NCBI GenBank assembly: GCA_900323505.1
Contig: OOIN01000006.1
Location: forward strand, 248,001 to 312,000
Direction of reading: 5' to 3'
Length of the DNA: 64,000 bases
From: Ustilago trichophora
Taxonomy: Eukaryota; Basidiomycota; Ustilaginomycetes; Ustilaginales; Ustilaginaceae
Shown: positions 42,032-52,314 of the stretch, one piece after another
How the letters are laid out: each line of letters begins with the position of its first letter
Numbering within the stretch: the stretch's first letter is position 1
Translations under genes and position numbers: made by a program
The notes under the pieces: generated by a model
The model's database searches: none
Told to the model about the DNA's origin: nothing
Seen by the model: only the letters and a program-made list of their open reading frames with translations

Positions 42032-43329
42032 TTTCTTTTTACATTTTGTTTTTGGTCTCATCAATCCTTGGCCGAGGTTTTTTTTATTTTTTTATTTTAT
42101 TTATTTTTTTTTCTTTTGCCTCTTAGCCGCTTTACAAGGCTGTCTTAGATTTGATTGCTATACAGGCGGGTGCAGGGAGCAGGCAAGGTCGTGTGAGGAA
42201 CCAGATCCTGACAAGATGAACAAGGGACGGTGCTCGGGGTCGGAGCAGGAACTTGTCCGGCCAGCCAAATGCAAAAAAAAAAGGCAGGGTGCAACGCGTC
42301 AGAAGCTGTGAAACAAACACCTAACACTAGATTTTGACACGCACGACGCACTTGCGAAGATCGACAAATAGGGTCAGGAGCGAGTTTGGGTCTCCGATGC
42401 ACGCTGCAGCCCTGATTTCCGACGGGCTCAAAGGTAGCGAAATGAAGTTGCGGCACAGCCAAACTGTGATGTGACCGCACCTCTGCCGAAATGACAAGCG
42501 TGCAGAAAAGTTGACTTCATCTCTCTCTGCTCCAGGCTAAACAAAAGATGGCTCAAGGTGGATTGATAGCCGCAGTCTGTTGATGAAGATGATCTCGATG
42601 ATGATGGCACAAAGGAGCGGAGAGGGAAATGGAAGGGGCAAAAAGAGGGCTAAAAGGAAGAAAAGAACGCGAACGGGGTTATGCAACTTGTCGATCCTCT
42701 TTTGTGCGAAATTGTAGGTGTTGGTCAAGTTTCACACTCCGCCCGCGTGTATCTGGAGTGAATTCCTGCACGTTGCCTTATTGGGTGGTTGGTGTTGTGA
42801 CCACTTTCCTCTGCTTGTGATTTCCGCCTGTGGATTCGGTTCCTGGGATTTTCGAGGTGTGGGCCGTAGGGAAGGGGATGTCTGCAAGCCACGGTTTAGG
42901 GGAGTAAAGCAAAGTGGGGTTATCGAAGCATCTACTGTTTCGTTTCGGTGTTGGAGATGACAGAAAAGAGACAGAGAGAGAGAGTGTGTGTGTGTGTATG
43001 TGAGAAAGAGAGAGTCGGTTGTCGGTGGTACGACTTACAGTTGCTGCACCCCCCTTTTCGGGCTTGCATGGTGCCAAGGGATTGACCCACTCGAGGAGGT
43101 GCTGTCAGTCGTGTCCTATCGTCGTCATCACCATCCTTCGGTCGGGTGCCACTCCATCTTTACATCTACCACCATCCCTCTGATACCTTTTGTCCCCTTT
43201 CCGCTTTCTGCCCCTTGTTGTCGTTACGGAACATCCCCTTGCCACATTCTCTCTCCTCAAGATCTTGCCACGCCCATATCCAGCACATAGACACGTATTT
43301 CGGAGGAACAGCACCAAACCACCACCACC
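42032..43329. other. Intergenic: tRNA 3' flank and promoter of the secreted-protein gene
   Basis: Starts with T/A runs serving as Pol III terminators. A compound (GA)n(GT)n repeat lies at about 42971-42997. The last 250 bp are C/T-rich, fitting a leader. No coding region recognised. Confidence 0.5.
42971..42997 (+). repeat. Compound (GA)n(GT)n microsatellite
   Basis: About seven GA units followed by seven GT units, ~330 bp upstream of the secreted protein start. Confidence 0.9.
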
Positions 43330-43968
43330 ATGCGATTCACATCACTTGCCCTCTACTCTTCGCTCATTGTCGCTGCAGTCAGCGCGCACATCACCAATCC
43401 TGATGTTGGCTCGTCGTCGTCATCATCTCTTCTTGTCGCCCGCGATGCCTCGACACAGTCACCCACAGTAGCCAACTTCTCGCTGGAAAAGCGCGACGAG
43501 GAGATTGTCGAAGTCGACATTGAAGTTGACGACGACGATGACGACGAAGCCTCTGGCGACCTCGAAGCCCGTGGCAAACATCACAAGAAGAAGTCGCACC
43601 ACCGATCCCACAAGCACTCTGGCCGTCGTTCCGGTCACAAAAAGAAACATCACCATAATCAAAATCACACCTCTGCAGGCGGCAAATTCAGTGGAAAGGG
43701 CACATTCTTCAAACCCAACCAAGGATCCTGTGGCAAATGGAATACCGCCAACGATAAGATCGTGGCTCTGTCCGCAGATATCTACCAAGGCGGCTCTCAC
43801 TGTTTCAAAGGGGTTCGCATCTGTCACGGTAGCAAATGTGCGAATGCCCAAGTGGCCGATTTGTGCCCCGGCTGCCACCATACAAGTCTGGATATGACCC
43901 CGTCGCTCTTTAAGGAGCTCGCGAATCCCGATCTTGGTGTCATTGATATCCAGTGGTCGTTTGTTTAA
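43330..43968 (+). CDS. Secreted histidine-rich double-psi beta-barrel protein
   Basis: 212 residues, one exon. Signal peptide MRFTSLALYSSLIVAAVSA is followed by a Ser-rich propeptide with a dibasic Kex2-type site (FSLEKRDEE), an Asp-rich run (VDDDDDDEASGD) and then a strongly basic, His/Lys-rich linker (KHHKKKSHHRSHKHSGRR). The C-terminal ~100 residues fold as an RlpA/barwin-like double-psi barrel: GKGTFFKPNQGSCGKWNTAN, IVALSADIYQGGSHCFKGV, ADLCPGCHHTSLDMTPSLF and GVIDIQWSFV, with six cysteines. This is the barrel type found in fungal expansin-like, cerato-platanin-neighbouring and riboflavin-aldehyde-forming-like proteins; the catalytic residues of true expansins are not obvious. It probably acts in the cell wall or apoplast, perhaps binding metal or polyanions through the His/Lys linker. 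An effector role is speculation. Confidence 0.88.
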   Translation: MRFTSLALYSSLIVAAVSAHITNPDVGSSSSSSLLVARDASTQSPTVANFSLEKRDEEIVEVDIEVDDDDDDEASGDLEARGKHHKKKSHHRSHKHSGRRSGHKKKHHHNQNHTSAGGKFSGKGTFFKPNQGSCGKWNTANDKIVALSADIYQGGSHCFKGVRICHGSKCANAQVADLCPGCHHTSLDMTPSLFKELANPDLGVIDIQWSFV

Positions 43969-45158
43969 TCCTGAGGCGGCAGACATTTGCTCGCCCGGGA
44001 TAGGGCTTCGAGCATCGCTACCATCCCCGTGTTTTTAGCTCTTAATATTGTTTTGATCCCCTTCCCCTTTGTACGATTAATGTTATGGCTAGCGTGCAAT
44101 CGAGTTTAGATCGCGGCGACTTTGTGTTTGAACTCAGTGCCTCTGATGATTATGAAGTGGGACCATGTGAGCGGCCTGGATATTCATGTGTTGATGGTGT
44201 ATGCGGTTGGCAGATCCTTGGTCGAACGAGACAAGTCTAAGCGAGCTGTCAGCCTTGCCGAGGCGTGGTTCTGCCTTCCAGCGCTCGCACCTCCCTGATT
44301 TCATTCATCTCTGCTGTAGCATCGTTACGGTCGCTACAATACATGGAGTGAGCAATCGTCTGCGGACTACAGTGTATGGAAGGTGTGACATGACGTGCAT
44401 GGTACAGGTAAGCCGACGGGTCGACGGAACGGCAGCAAACAAGGTTGTGGCACCGTGGACAGCTTGGCATTGTCGATCCCGTGTCTACGCCCGAAAATTT
44501 CAAACGTGTTAGGGCAAACAACAGAACAATTTTGGACGAAATTTTGGACACAAGAGAGTCGACGCGGAGCCGCCTCAAACAACGCCGCCCCCACTTTGAC
44601 TCGCTCTCGCTCGTTCTGCCCTCTTCCCCCTCGGCCCGTGTACACAAGCATCTCATCCTGCTACCTCGTTCGTGCCTCATACTGCACTCGATAGGACTCG
44701 CAATGTAACATGTCTAGATTTGAGGCTTAACTTCACAGAAGAGGATGCAGTGGCTAGATAAGGCGTGGTAGTGGGAAATCCACAGCACGGGATTGGTCGC
44801 ACAGACTTGGGCTCGGTTCGGCGAATTACACGGAGAGCAGCTTCCCCGTATTTTCCTCTTCTTTCTCTCCCCCCCACGCCTGTTGCCGGTACCCCCGCAC
44901 AGAGAAGCTTGCAAGCATGCACGCAGCACCGAGAGGCAGCATTTGGTCTGTCCTCCGGCTCCTCGTTAGCGATGGATTCGGCCATCTCGCTTCGCCTTTG
45001 GGTCTGTGCATTCTCTCAAGTCCGACCACGATTGCCCGTCTTTGTGAACCACATATAGGCAAGTAGGCCGAAACATCGTTGGTGTTCCCTCTTGACACCT
45101 TAACCCCCCACACACATTCTCCCCCTATCATACTCAACAACTCGTGATCACATTCAAG
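43969..45158. other. Intergenic: promoter of ILV3
   Basis: About 1.2 kb. A direct repeat AATTTTGGAC occurs at 44528-44537 and 44540-44549. The long minus-strand frame reaching into this region is an antisense shadow of ILV3. A plus-strand frame near 44918 has an ATG but no clear mitochondrial presequence character. Confidence 0.5.
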
Positions 45159-46961
45159 ATGGCGCACGGAGAAGTTGAGCTGCGCGCTCCGGCTCGTAGC
45201 AACGGCGAGTCCACCACTACCACCACCGGCCCCAAGCTGAACAAGATCAGCTCGTTCATCACGCAGTCTGCAGACAAGGGTGCGGCCCAGTCGATGCTCC
45301 ACGCATGCGGTCTGACTGTGGAGGACCTCGACAAGCCCCAGATCGGCATCTCGTCCGTCTGGTGGGAGGGCAACCCATGCAATACGCATCTGCTCGAATT
45401 CGGCCGCAAGATCAAGCAAGGTTGTGAGGCGGTCGGGTTGATCGGTCTGCAGAATAACACCGTTGGTGTATCGGATGCCATCACCATGGGCGGTCCTGGC
45501 ATGCAATACTCGCTCCCTTCGAGAGAACTCATCGCAGACTCGATCGAGACCATCACCATGGCACAGTACCACGATGGCAACATTTCCATCCCAGGATGCG
45601 ACAAGAACATGCCAGGTTGCATGATTGCCTGTTTGCGCCACAACAGGCCATCGATCATCGTGTATGGAGGCACAATTCAGCCTGGTCGGCACGGTATGGA
45701 TGTTCCTGGTCTTGGAAGGAAGAAGGGAGATCCATGCAATGTTGCAGACAACTTTGAGGCTACGGGAGCATATGCCAAGGGCTTGATCACGGCAGAGCAG
45801 AGGGTGGATCTGATCAGGAACGCCTGCCCTGGTCCAGGCGCCTGCGGTGGTATGTATACAGCCAACACTCTGTCCACTGCCATCGAGGTCATGGGTATGG
45901 GTTTGCCCCTCACATCCAGTACCCCCGCCGTCTACCCTGAGAAGATGCAGGAGTGTCTCCGTGTCGGAGGCTACATGAAGAATCTGCTGGAGAAAGACAT
46001 CAAGCCCCGCGATATCATGACCAAGGAGGCCTTCGAAAACGCCATCACCATGACGCACGTCCTTGGTGGTTCGACCAACGCCGTCCTCCATCTCATCGCC
46101 GTTGCTCGTGCCGGTGATGTCGACATTACGATCGATGACTTCCAGCGTATTGGTGACAAGACTCCCATGTTGGCCGATGTCAAGCCGTCGGGCAAATACT
46201 ACATGGAGGACATTCACAACATTGGTGGTGTTCCTCGTGTGCTCAAGTACATCCTCGACAACACCGATCTGCTTCACGGAGATGTGATGACGTGTACGGG
46301 TAAGACGCTTCGGGAGAACCTGGCTGATGTTGAGCCGCTCGATTTCGAATCGCAGGACATCATTCGTCCCCTCAGCAACCCAATCAAGGCAACGGGTCAC
46401 CTCACCATCATGCGCGGATCGCTCTGTCCCGGCGGCGCAGTTTCCAAGCTCACCGGTAAAGAGGGTCTCTACTTTGACGGAACCGCCGTTGTCTTTGACG
46501 GCGAAGAGGGAATCACCGAAGCAATCGCCGAGGGTCGTGTCAAGGACGGTAGCGTTGTAGTCATCCGCTACGTTGGGCCCAAGGGTGGACCCGGTATGCC
46601 CGAGATGCTCGGCCCCACGGGAGCCATCATGGGTGCAGGATTGGGCAAGACAGTAGCCCTGATCACCGACGGTCGATTCTCTGGTGCCTCTCACGGTTTC
46701 TGCACTGGCCACGTCGTGCCAGAAGCCGCCGAAGGCGGTCCCATCGCGCTGGTTCACGACGGTGACAGAATCACCATCGACGCCAAAACGCACGAGATCA
46801 ACCTGCACATCACCGCAGAAGAGATGGAGAGGAGAAAAGACGTCTGGAACAAGGAGAAGAAGGGTAAGACGCTCAAAGTCAAGCGCGGCTGGTTGTACAA
46901 ATTCGCAAGGGATGTACAGAACGCTTCGGAGGGATGTATTACCGATAGGGATCTGTTCTGA
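45159..46961 (+). CDS. ILV3: Dihydroxy-acid dehydratase
   Basis: Iron-sulfur enzyme that dehydrates 2,3-dihydroxy-3-methyl acids in valine, leucine and isoleucine synthesis. 600 residues, one exon, ATG 45159. The cluster-ligand cysteines are in [20 protein letters not shown] and [14 protein letters not shown], and the family blocks [58 protein letters not shown] and [19 protein letters not shown] are all intact. The N terminus ([20 protein letters not shown]) is short and lacks the basic amphipathic look of a mitochondrial presequence, although yeast Ilv3 is mitochondrial. It could be a cytosolic form or have an unrecognised upstream exon. C-terminal residues DLF are not a peroxisomal signal. 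Confidence 0.96.
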   Translation: MAHGEVELRAPARSNGESTTTTTGPKLNKISSFITQSADKGAAQSMLHACGLTVEDLDKPQIGISSVWWEGNPCNTHLLEFGRKIKQGCEAVGLIGLQNNTVGVSDAITMGGPGMQYSLPSRELIADSIETITMAQYHDGNISIPGCDKNMPGCMIACLRHNRPSIIVYGGTIQPGRHGMDVPGLGRKKGDPCNVADNFEATGAYAKGLITAEQRVDLIRNACPGPGACGGMYTANTLSTAIEVMGMGLPLTSSTPAVYPEKMQECLRVGGYMKNLLEKDIKPRDIMTKEAFENAITMTHVLGGSTNAVLHLIAVARAGDVDITIDDFQRIGDKTPMLADVKPSGKYYMEDIHNIGGVPRVLKYILDNTDLLHGDVMTCTGKTLRENLADVEPLDFESQDIIRPLSNPIKATGHLTIMRGSLCPGGAVSKLTGKEGLYFDGTAVVFDGEEGITEAIAEGRVKDGSVVVIRYVGPKGGPGMPEMLGPTGAIMGAGLGKTVALITDGRFSGASHGFCTGHVVPEAAEGGPIALVHDGDRITIDAKTHEINLHITAEEMERRKDVWNKEKKGKTLKVKRGWLYKFARDVQNASEGCITDRDLF

Positions 46962-47285
46962 GTTTGCTCGAAATGTAACGCTGTTGTTGGACGCTGTCTG
47001 ATTGAAGCTGTGCTGTGCGAATTGAAAGCGAAGCATGGGGCAGGAAGGAATGGGGCGAATGGCGAGGATGCAGGGTCCAAACAGAATATAAGCTTGAGCC
47101 GAATTCCGAAATTTTGAGCCAAATTTTGAGAAGTTTGTTTCGTCTTGGGCCAGCTCTTTCGACTTTCTCGGTGCTGTTCATCCTTCTTCATATCACTCAT
47201 CAGCTTCATCATCGACTTGACTCTACCACCATTGCATCGTGACATCGCTTCGGTACACGGTCTCAGCTACCGGAACATTGCAAAA
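46962..47285. other. Intergenic: ILV3 3' flank and HPM1 promoter
   Basis: 324 bp. Contains the direct repeat AAATTTTGAG at 47109-47118 and 47121-47130, ~160 bp before the HPM1 start. In-frame codons upstream of 47286 start with a non-ATG codon. Confidence 0.55.
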
Positions 47286-48482
47286 ATGTCGTTCGGCTTC
47301 CAATTCGACGAGTCCGAAATGGACGAAGAGTACCTTTCCTCTTCTCAACCGCAACCACCGTTCAGTGCAGCATCGACGTCTGCGCAAACCTCTCTGACGG
47401 AGCAAGCGCCCTTTTCGAGCCACTCGGTGGGAGAGATGCTGCAACACTTGCCGTCGAGAATCTCGTACTCTTCCATCGGTGTTAGTTTGGCTGGTGGTGA
47501 GAGGACGCAGAGGCTATTGAGGAGGGATCTGTTCGATGCGCGATTTCAGATGCTGCTCGACGAGGATGATGATGACGACGAGAGGGGAGAGGGGGAGAGC
47601 AAAGATGCGCAAGGGAATGGAATGGTGGCGGCGCAGGGATCTGTAGATGCCGAGTCGGATTTGATACCAGGAGTCTACGAAGGTGGACTCAAGACATGGG
47701 AATGCGCTCTGGACCTCGTGGAGACGATCGATGCGCTCCATGCCACCTCGGGCGGCGCTGAAGCAGACGGAAGCTGGTCCAGCCGGCTTAGCGGCAAGAA
47801 TGTCCTCGAACTAGGCTGTGGTACAGCCCTACCCTCTCTCTTCCTCCTCAGCCAGGTACTAAAAGATCCCCTCGGCGGGAAAATCAACCTCACCCTCCAC
47901 CTCGCAGACTACAACGCTGCAGTTCTCCAACTGGTAACCTTGCCCAACCTCCTTCTCACCTGGTACGCCTCTCCCGCCTCCTCCGCCTACCGAACAACCC
48001 TCGAAGCCGAACAACTCCGTCAAGAGCGCCACGAACTCACCCGTCGAGGTCAAGATCACTTTGACACCTCCGCACAAGCGGCAGCCGGTGAAGAGGGTGA
48101 ATTGGCCATTAGTGATGAGCTTCTCTCCTCGTTCTCTGCCTCTCTGGAAGAACGCGGAATCGGGTTGAAATTCTACTCGGGAGCTTGGGTGAACTTTCCA
48201 AAGACACTCGGAAAGATGGATATGCTTCTGACGTCGGAGACCATCTACTCGTTGGAGTCGCTACCGGCGTTGGTGGAGCTGTTGAGTAGGTACGCAAAGC
48301 CAGAGGGAGAGGTAGAGGCTGGGCTCGTGTTGGTAGCGGCAAAGGTCATCTACTTTGGCGTTGGAGGTGGGGTGGAATCGTTCAAGCAGACTCTTGGACA
48401 GCTTACTCCCGCGGCAAAGGTGGAATCCCTTCACAGCGTCACCAAGGGTGTTGGGCGAACAGTTCTCTCGGTTACATTCTAA
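47286..48482 (+). CDS. HPM1: Protein-histidine N-methyltransferase (Hpm1/METTL18 family)
   Basis: In yeast this enzyme methylates a histidine of ribosomal protein Rpl3 (uL3) and tunes translation. 398 residues, one exon, ATG 47286 (AAAAATG). N-terminal residues 1-~110 are Ser/acidic. The family block DLIPGVYEGGLKTWECALDL is followed by the SAM-binding motif I NVLELGCGTALPSLFLLSQ, then LHLADYNAAVLQLVTLPNLL, GAWVNF, LLTSETIYSLESLPAL and VLVAAKVIYFGVGGGVESF, the typical post-motif segments. An insertion of ~50 residues (Gln/Glu/Ala, EQLRQERHELTRRGQ) separates motif II from the ETIY block. Stop codons of this gene and the opposing GST-like gene are only 85 bp apart. Target residue is inferred from yeast. 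Confidence 0.93.
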   Translation: MSFGFQFDESEMDEEYLSSSQPQPPFSAASTSAQTSLTEQAPFSSHSVGEMLQHLPSRISYSSIGVSLAGGERTQRLLRRDLFDARFQMLLDEDDDDDERGEGESKDAQGNGMVAAQGSVDAESDLIPGVYEGGLKTWECALDLVETIDALHATSGGAEADGSWSSRLSGKNVLELGCGTALPSLFLLSQVLKDPLGGKINLTLHLADYNAAVLQLVTLPNLLLTWYASPASSAYRTTLEAEQLRQERHELTRRGQDHFDTSAQAAAGEEGELAISDELLSSFSASLEERGIGLKFYSGAWVNFPKTLGKMDMLLTSETIYSLESLPALVELLSRYAKPEGEVEAGLVLVAAKVIYFGVGGGVESFKQTLGQLTPAAKVESLHSVTKGVGRTVLSVTF

Positions 48483-48567
48483 AGGGCTCATGTAACATCA
48501 TCATCGCATACGCACGCAAAATGAAACATTTACAATCAAGCACACTGTCATTGCAACGTCACGGCAG

Positions 48568-49713
48568 CTAAACAAAGTCCTCTGCCAGCTCACCACACCA
48601 TTCGAGCATCGCATTCACCCATGCAGCAATTGGCTTATGCGCAGTCCAGATCTCCTTGGTCACCTTCTCACCCGCGACACGAGTAAAGACGTACCAACCA
48701 AAGAGGACAAAGTCGGCATGTGTCGGCTCGTCTCCACCTGCGAGCCAAAGAGGTCTCCTGGCACGACTGGCACTCCTGCCACCGTTTGCACCAGCTGCTG
48801 CATCCACAGGACCACTGCTCTCGCACGTCAGCATGGCCTCGATTGGCTCCAACTTGGCGATCGCCTGCTGCACATGGCTGTCTTTGTCCGCCTGAGACAT
48901 GCTCGACACCTTGGCCCAGCGCTGTTTCCCAATCTTGACGTCGGAAAAGTAGCTCTTCGACTCGGGGTCTAGCAGAGCATGTACACCTGGCTGCGCAAGA
49001 GGCCCAATGTGAGGCGCCAGTACCGTCTTTCCGTACTGGTTGAGCATCGCAGCCAGCCTCTTGGTTGACGAGCTACCGCCAAAGATACGGTAGCCTTCGG
49101 GATGACGGCGCTCGAGATACTCTGCAATGTTCCACGAGTCGACGCTGTGCGAACCGTCACTGAGCTCGATGGCGGGGACGGTGACATTGTCAGCGATACG
49201 CTCGGCCAGCTCGTTGCGAATCTGAATGAATGTCAGACGCTGACGCTCGTAGCCGACATTGAGGAGTTTGAGGTCGAGGATAGTCTTGACCGTGTGAGGG
49301 GAGAAGCAGGCTTTTCCACCGGGCTTGTCGGTAAGGTCAAAGAGGACCATGCCAGACGAGCTGGTGCTAAGCGAAGTGCTGTCGGCGCGGGAGGCGTTTT
49401 GGGCGGGCTCATCGGCCTGACGAGCAGCTGCGGGGGCAGGTACAGCTTCGTTGACGGCACCGTCAGCTCCAGTAGTAGAATTGGCAGCAGCAGTTCCTTG
49501 AGGGGCGGTGGCAGTGGCGGTAGCCGACGAGGAACCAGTCTCGCTAGCTGCTACACGAACATTTGAGTCGGTTTCTGAGATAGCCAGATCCTCGAATCCG
49601 CTCTCAGATGGAGCAGTTGTGGTGGGCACGGTGGAGAAATCCTCCTCGGTATCCGCGGCAGAGCCAGCCTTCTTAACGCCAGAAACGTCAGCCATCTTTG
49701 TCTTGCGTGGCAT
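48568..49713 (-). CDS. Glutathione S-transferase-like protein (LigE/LigF/beta-etherase type)
   Basis: 381 residues from ATG 49713; a second ATG six codons later (49695, MADVSG) is equally plausible because a TATATA lies at about 49752-49757, only ~40 bp upstream of the first. Residues ~1-115 are a low-complexity Ala/Thr/Ser leader. The GST N-terminal thioredoxin-like part is MVLFDLTDKPGGKACFSPHT then LNVGYERQRLTFIQIRNELA, DNVTVPAIELSDGSHSVDSW and IAEYLERRHPEGYRIFG, and the C-terminal helical part ends WLAGGDEPTHADFVLFGWYV, EIWTAHKPIAAWVNAM. The CFSPHT motif is that of LigE/F and fungal GSTFuA, using cysteine or serine at the glutathione site. Likely detoxification of aromatic or phenolic compounds, inferred only. 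Confidence 0.87.
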   Translation of the reverse strand: MPRKTKMADVSGVKKAGSAADTEEDFSTVPTTTAPSESGFEDLAISETDSNVRVAASETGSSSATATATAPQGTAAANSTTGADGAVNEAVPAPAAARQADEPAQNASRADSTSLSTSSSGMVLFDLTDKPGGKACFSPHTVKTILDLKLLNVGYERQRLTFIQIRNELAERIADNVTVPAIELSDGSHSVDSWNIAEYLERRHPEGYRIFGGSSSTKRLAAMLNQYGKTVLAPHIGPLAQPGVHALLDPESKSYFSDVKIGKQRWAKVSSMSQADKDSHVQQAIAKLEPIEAMLTCESSGPVDAAAGANGGRSASRARRPLWLAGGDEPTHADFVLFGWYVFTRVAGEKVTKEIWTAHKPIAAWVNAMLEWCGELAEDFV

Positions 49714-50555
49714 TCGAGTGGTTGGTGATGGGCGTCTATGCTTTTCGAAGTAGATATATAGACAAGCAGGCTGTTGTCTCGATATCAACGATGATGATGG
49801 AACAGAAGCAGGTTGGGCGACGCACAGTCGAACAGTCTTGGAAGGAGCTTCTCTTCTTGGTGGAGGGGAAAGCCGGATTACAAGCACAGTCAGCGAGTGA
49901 GACAGGCCGATCCCAAGCAACGAGAGCTAGTAGCACTTTACAGTGTGTACAGTAACCAGATGGGCCTGGGGTTGTCCGTTGCCGAGCCGTAAAAGAGCAG
50001 CATCGAAAGCACGGACCTAAACCCCGTCTTTTCCAGCTTTGTAGAAGCCTCTAGATAAGCTTGGGTTTCCCACGGTTGGTGTAAAAAAGGTCGCACGACC
50101 ACATCCGAAATTCAATCCTCTCCCTCTTGCCTCCAATGTATCCTTCGGTGTCACTTGTTCATCCCGCATCAAGCTAAGATCAGAGCATGTCAGTGGCCAC
50201 CATGGCTATGCTGGCAGTGTGGGGATGACAGGTGCTGTGCTGCAAGGTTGGCCTGTTTCACCTGTTTGGCTTGAATTCCTCCACCTGTTGGTGTTGCACG
50301 GGCCAGCCACGATTCGAGCCGGACGAGTCGAATTTCCGAGCTCTGTTAGATCAGCCATCATAGGAGCGGTTCAGAGAGGGTCATGGTTCAGCAGCGCTAA
50401 GCAAAGCACATCTTGAGCCTGTGTTAGTGCATTGGATATCATTGAGAGCGAGATAAAAATACAACTTGTCTACATCTGCGACGTGTTCAAAAAGAGTTGC
50501 AGAGCACAGACACCTTGCTCGAAGGCAGAAGGAAAGAGCGGGACGAGGTCTCAGC
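49714..50555. other. Intergenic: GST-like promoter and CWC2 3' flank
   Basis: 842 bp without a recognised gene. A TATATA word at about 49752-49757 and a TTTACAGTGTGTACAGTAA stretch near 49936-49954 lie on the GST side. Stop of CWC2 is at 50556. Confidence 0.5.
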
Positions 50556-51935
50556 TCAGTTTTCATCTTCGCTGTCACTGCCATATGCCGCGAGGCTGCC
50601 GAGACCCGTCGATGCTACTGGAGTCGGAGTACTGATCTGCTTCTGACGAAGAGAGGCCAAGTTCGACATGGTCTCCAAGTTGAGCAGCGAGCTTGATCCG
50701 TTTTGCGTGCTTGGTGCCGCTGCTCGGCTGGCAGCTGCTGGAGCTGAGCGAGCCTGTGCAGCAGCAAGCGCCGCCTGCCTCTCCTGCGCAAGCTCGGCCC
50801 ATCCGCGTTCGTTCTCCTCATTCAGCCTCAGCATCTCTTCCTCGTTGGTCCCTTGAGTGATGCGTCTGCGTTTCGAGTTGGCGTCGTGAGCGCCTGGATT
50901 CTCCAACGCCTCGAGTTCACGCAACGCCTGCTGAGCCTCGATGGCCTGTGCAGACATGCCCGCCATGATGGCTCGTTCTCCTGCGCGACGCATATGCTCC
51001 TGATTACGCTTCTGTGCTGCCGGATTCGGATCGTCGGATGCCCAGCGGACATTGATGATCTCGTTGTGATCAAGCGACTGGTTGAGCATGGCTTCCTTTG
51101 CGAACTGCGCGTTGGCCTCGTACTTGTAAGTGACGAAAGCACATGAACGGCCAGTGAGCACACGCAATCGATCGATCTCACCCCATTCGCTAAAGTGCCG
51201 CCTCACTACGCGTTCGGTGGCATTGTCGGTCTCGGGGCGTACCGAGTTATGCTGCGGTCTGTAGGTCTTGGGATCTTGTTTGGGACGTGGGGCGTTCTTG
51301 TTCTTGACGTCGTTGACGCTGCGACCTCCCTTGAGCGTCTTTCCTCCGTCGCGCCATGCTGAGTTGGATGTAGTTGGCGATGAAACGCCGTGCTCCTCAT
51401 GAATCCTTCCTACATATAGGGTGCGGTTGATCTTGGAGAGCGAACCTGTCCCGCTCATGTCGTCCTTGTAGTTGCCGAGCTTTTCCCTACCAAAGCAGTC
51501 TCGTCCTTGACTGGGAAAATCGTTGGCACGCGGAAGTCGGTGAAGAAAGTTGCAGTCGACACCATGCGGACAACAGCCTCTTGCAAAGTGAATGCAGCAA
51601 TAGACGGCTTCGTCTGGAGTGATGGTGGCTCCCTCCTGCCTTCGTGCAGCTTGTGTCTTGAGGACGACGTCGGCTTTGGTATAGCCAGAGTCACGAGCAA
51701 TGTCGCATCTTGTCTCGCGTTTGGCCTTTTGAGCTTCGTTTTCTTCCCTATCGACGCCGGCGTAATTTTCGTACCAGATATTGAAAGTGCCTGCGGATTC
51801 GGGTCTGGCGCTGAAAGCCTCTCGGATGGCGTTGAATTTGGCCTGTGTGACTTGTTTGCGGGCTGGACGTGGTTGATACGAGGTGGATGCCACCTGTCCT
51901 GGCGCATCGGAACCTTCCACCTGTAGCTCGCTCAT
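50556..51935 (-). CDS. CWC2: Pre-mRNA splicing factor CWC2
   Basis: CWC2 binds U6 snRNA and supports the active spliceosome with the Prp19 complex. 459 residues from ATG 51935, one exon. The Torus region contains the CCCH finger CCIHFARGCCPHGVDCNFLH (C-x7-C-x5-C-x3-H), preceded by FNIWYENYAGVDREENEAQK and TRCDIARDSGYTKAD. An RRM follows (RTLYVGRIHEE, ERVVRRHFSEWGEIDRLRVL, SCAFVTYKYEANAQFAKEAM, INVRWASDDPNP), with the connector element of Cwc2. The C terminus is Ala/Gln-rich coiled helix ending YGSDSEDEN. An in-frame ATG at 52070 would add 45 residues (MSEVEFAEARILGTA) but has a weaker start context (C at -3); the ATG at 51935 has A at -3 and is preferred. Confidence 0.93.
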   Translation of the reverse strand: MSELQVEGSDAPGQVASTSYQPRPARKQVTQAKFNAIREAFSARPESAGTFNIWYENYAGVDREENEAQKAKRETRCDIARDSGYTKADVVLKTQAARRQEGATITPDEAVYCCIHFARGCCPHGVDCNFLHRLPRANDFPSQGRDCFGREKLGNYKDDMSGTGSLSKINRTLYVGRIHEEHGVSSPTTSNSAWRDGGKTLKGGRSVNDVKNKNAPRPKQDPKTYRPQHNSVRPETDNATERVVRRHFSEWGEIDRLRVLTGRSCAFVTYKYEANAQFAKEAMLNQSLDHNEIINVRWASDDPNPAAQKRNQEHMRRAGERAIMAGMSAQAIEAQQALRELEALENPGAHDANSKRRRITQGTNEEEMLRLNEENERGWAELAQERQAALAAAQARSAPAAASRAAAPSTQNGSSSLLNLETMSNLASLRQKQISTPTPVASTGLGSLAAYGSDSEDEN

Positions 51936-52282
51936 GCTGTAGAGATGCGCCGAGCTTGATATGACGGGATGGTGGGTCGAGAATGGATGGAGGAAGCCAA
52001 GGTCCAAACCATCAGGAATCGAAGGAGCTGTTCCAAGAATTCGAGCTTCCGCAAATTCCACTTCCGACATCCGAGGTCAAAAGCTTAACAACGACGGCAT
52101 TGAGGTTCCGGCACATTCGCACTGCACTCTCTCTCTCTGTCTCTGGTGTGTGCCCAGTCACACGCATACATTACACAAAATAGAAACAGCACAGCACAAC
52201 ACAGCTTAACACAAAACACTTTCATGCACACGCGCACACACCACGCATCCAACCCCTTTCGCATCTCACCGCCGATTTCCAA

Positions 52283-52314
<32 letters not shown>

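Noticed and set aside
44826..47036. 736-codon open frame on the minus strand across ILV3
   Set aside because: It is exactly antisense to the dihydroxy-acid dehydratase gene, starts at a non-convincing codon, and its sequence has no domain. Third-position GC bias of the real gene keeps this frame free of stops.
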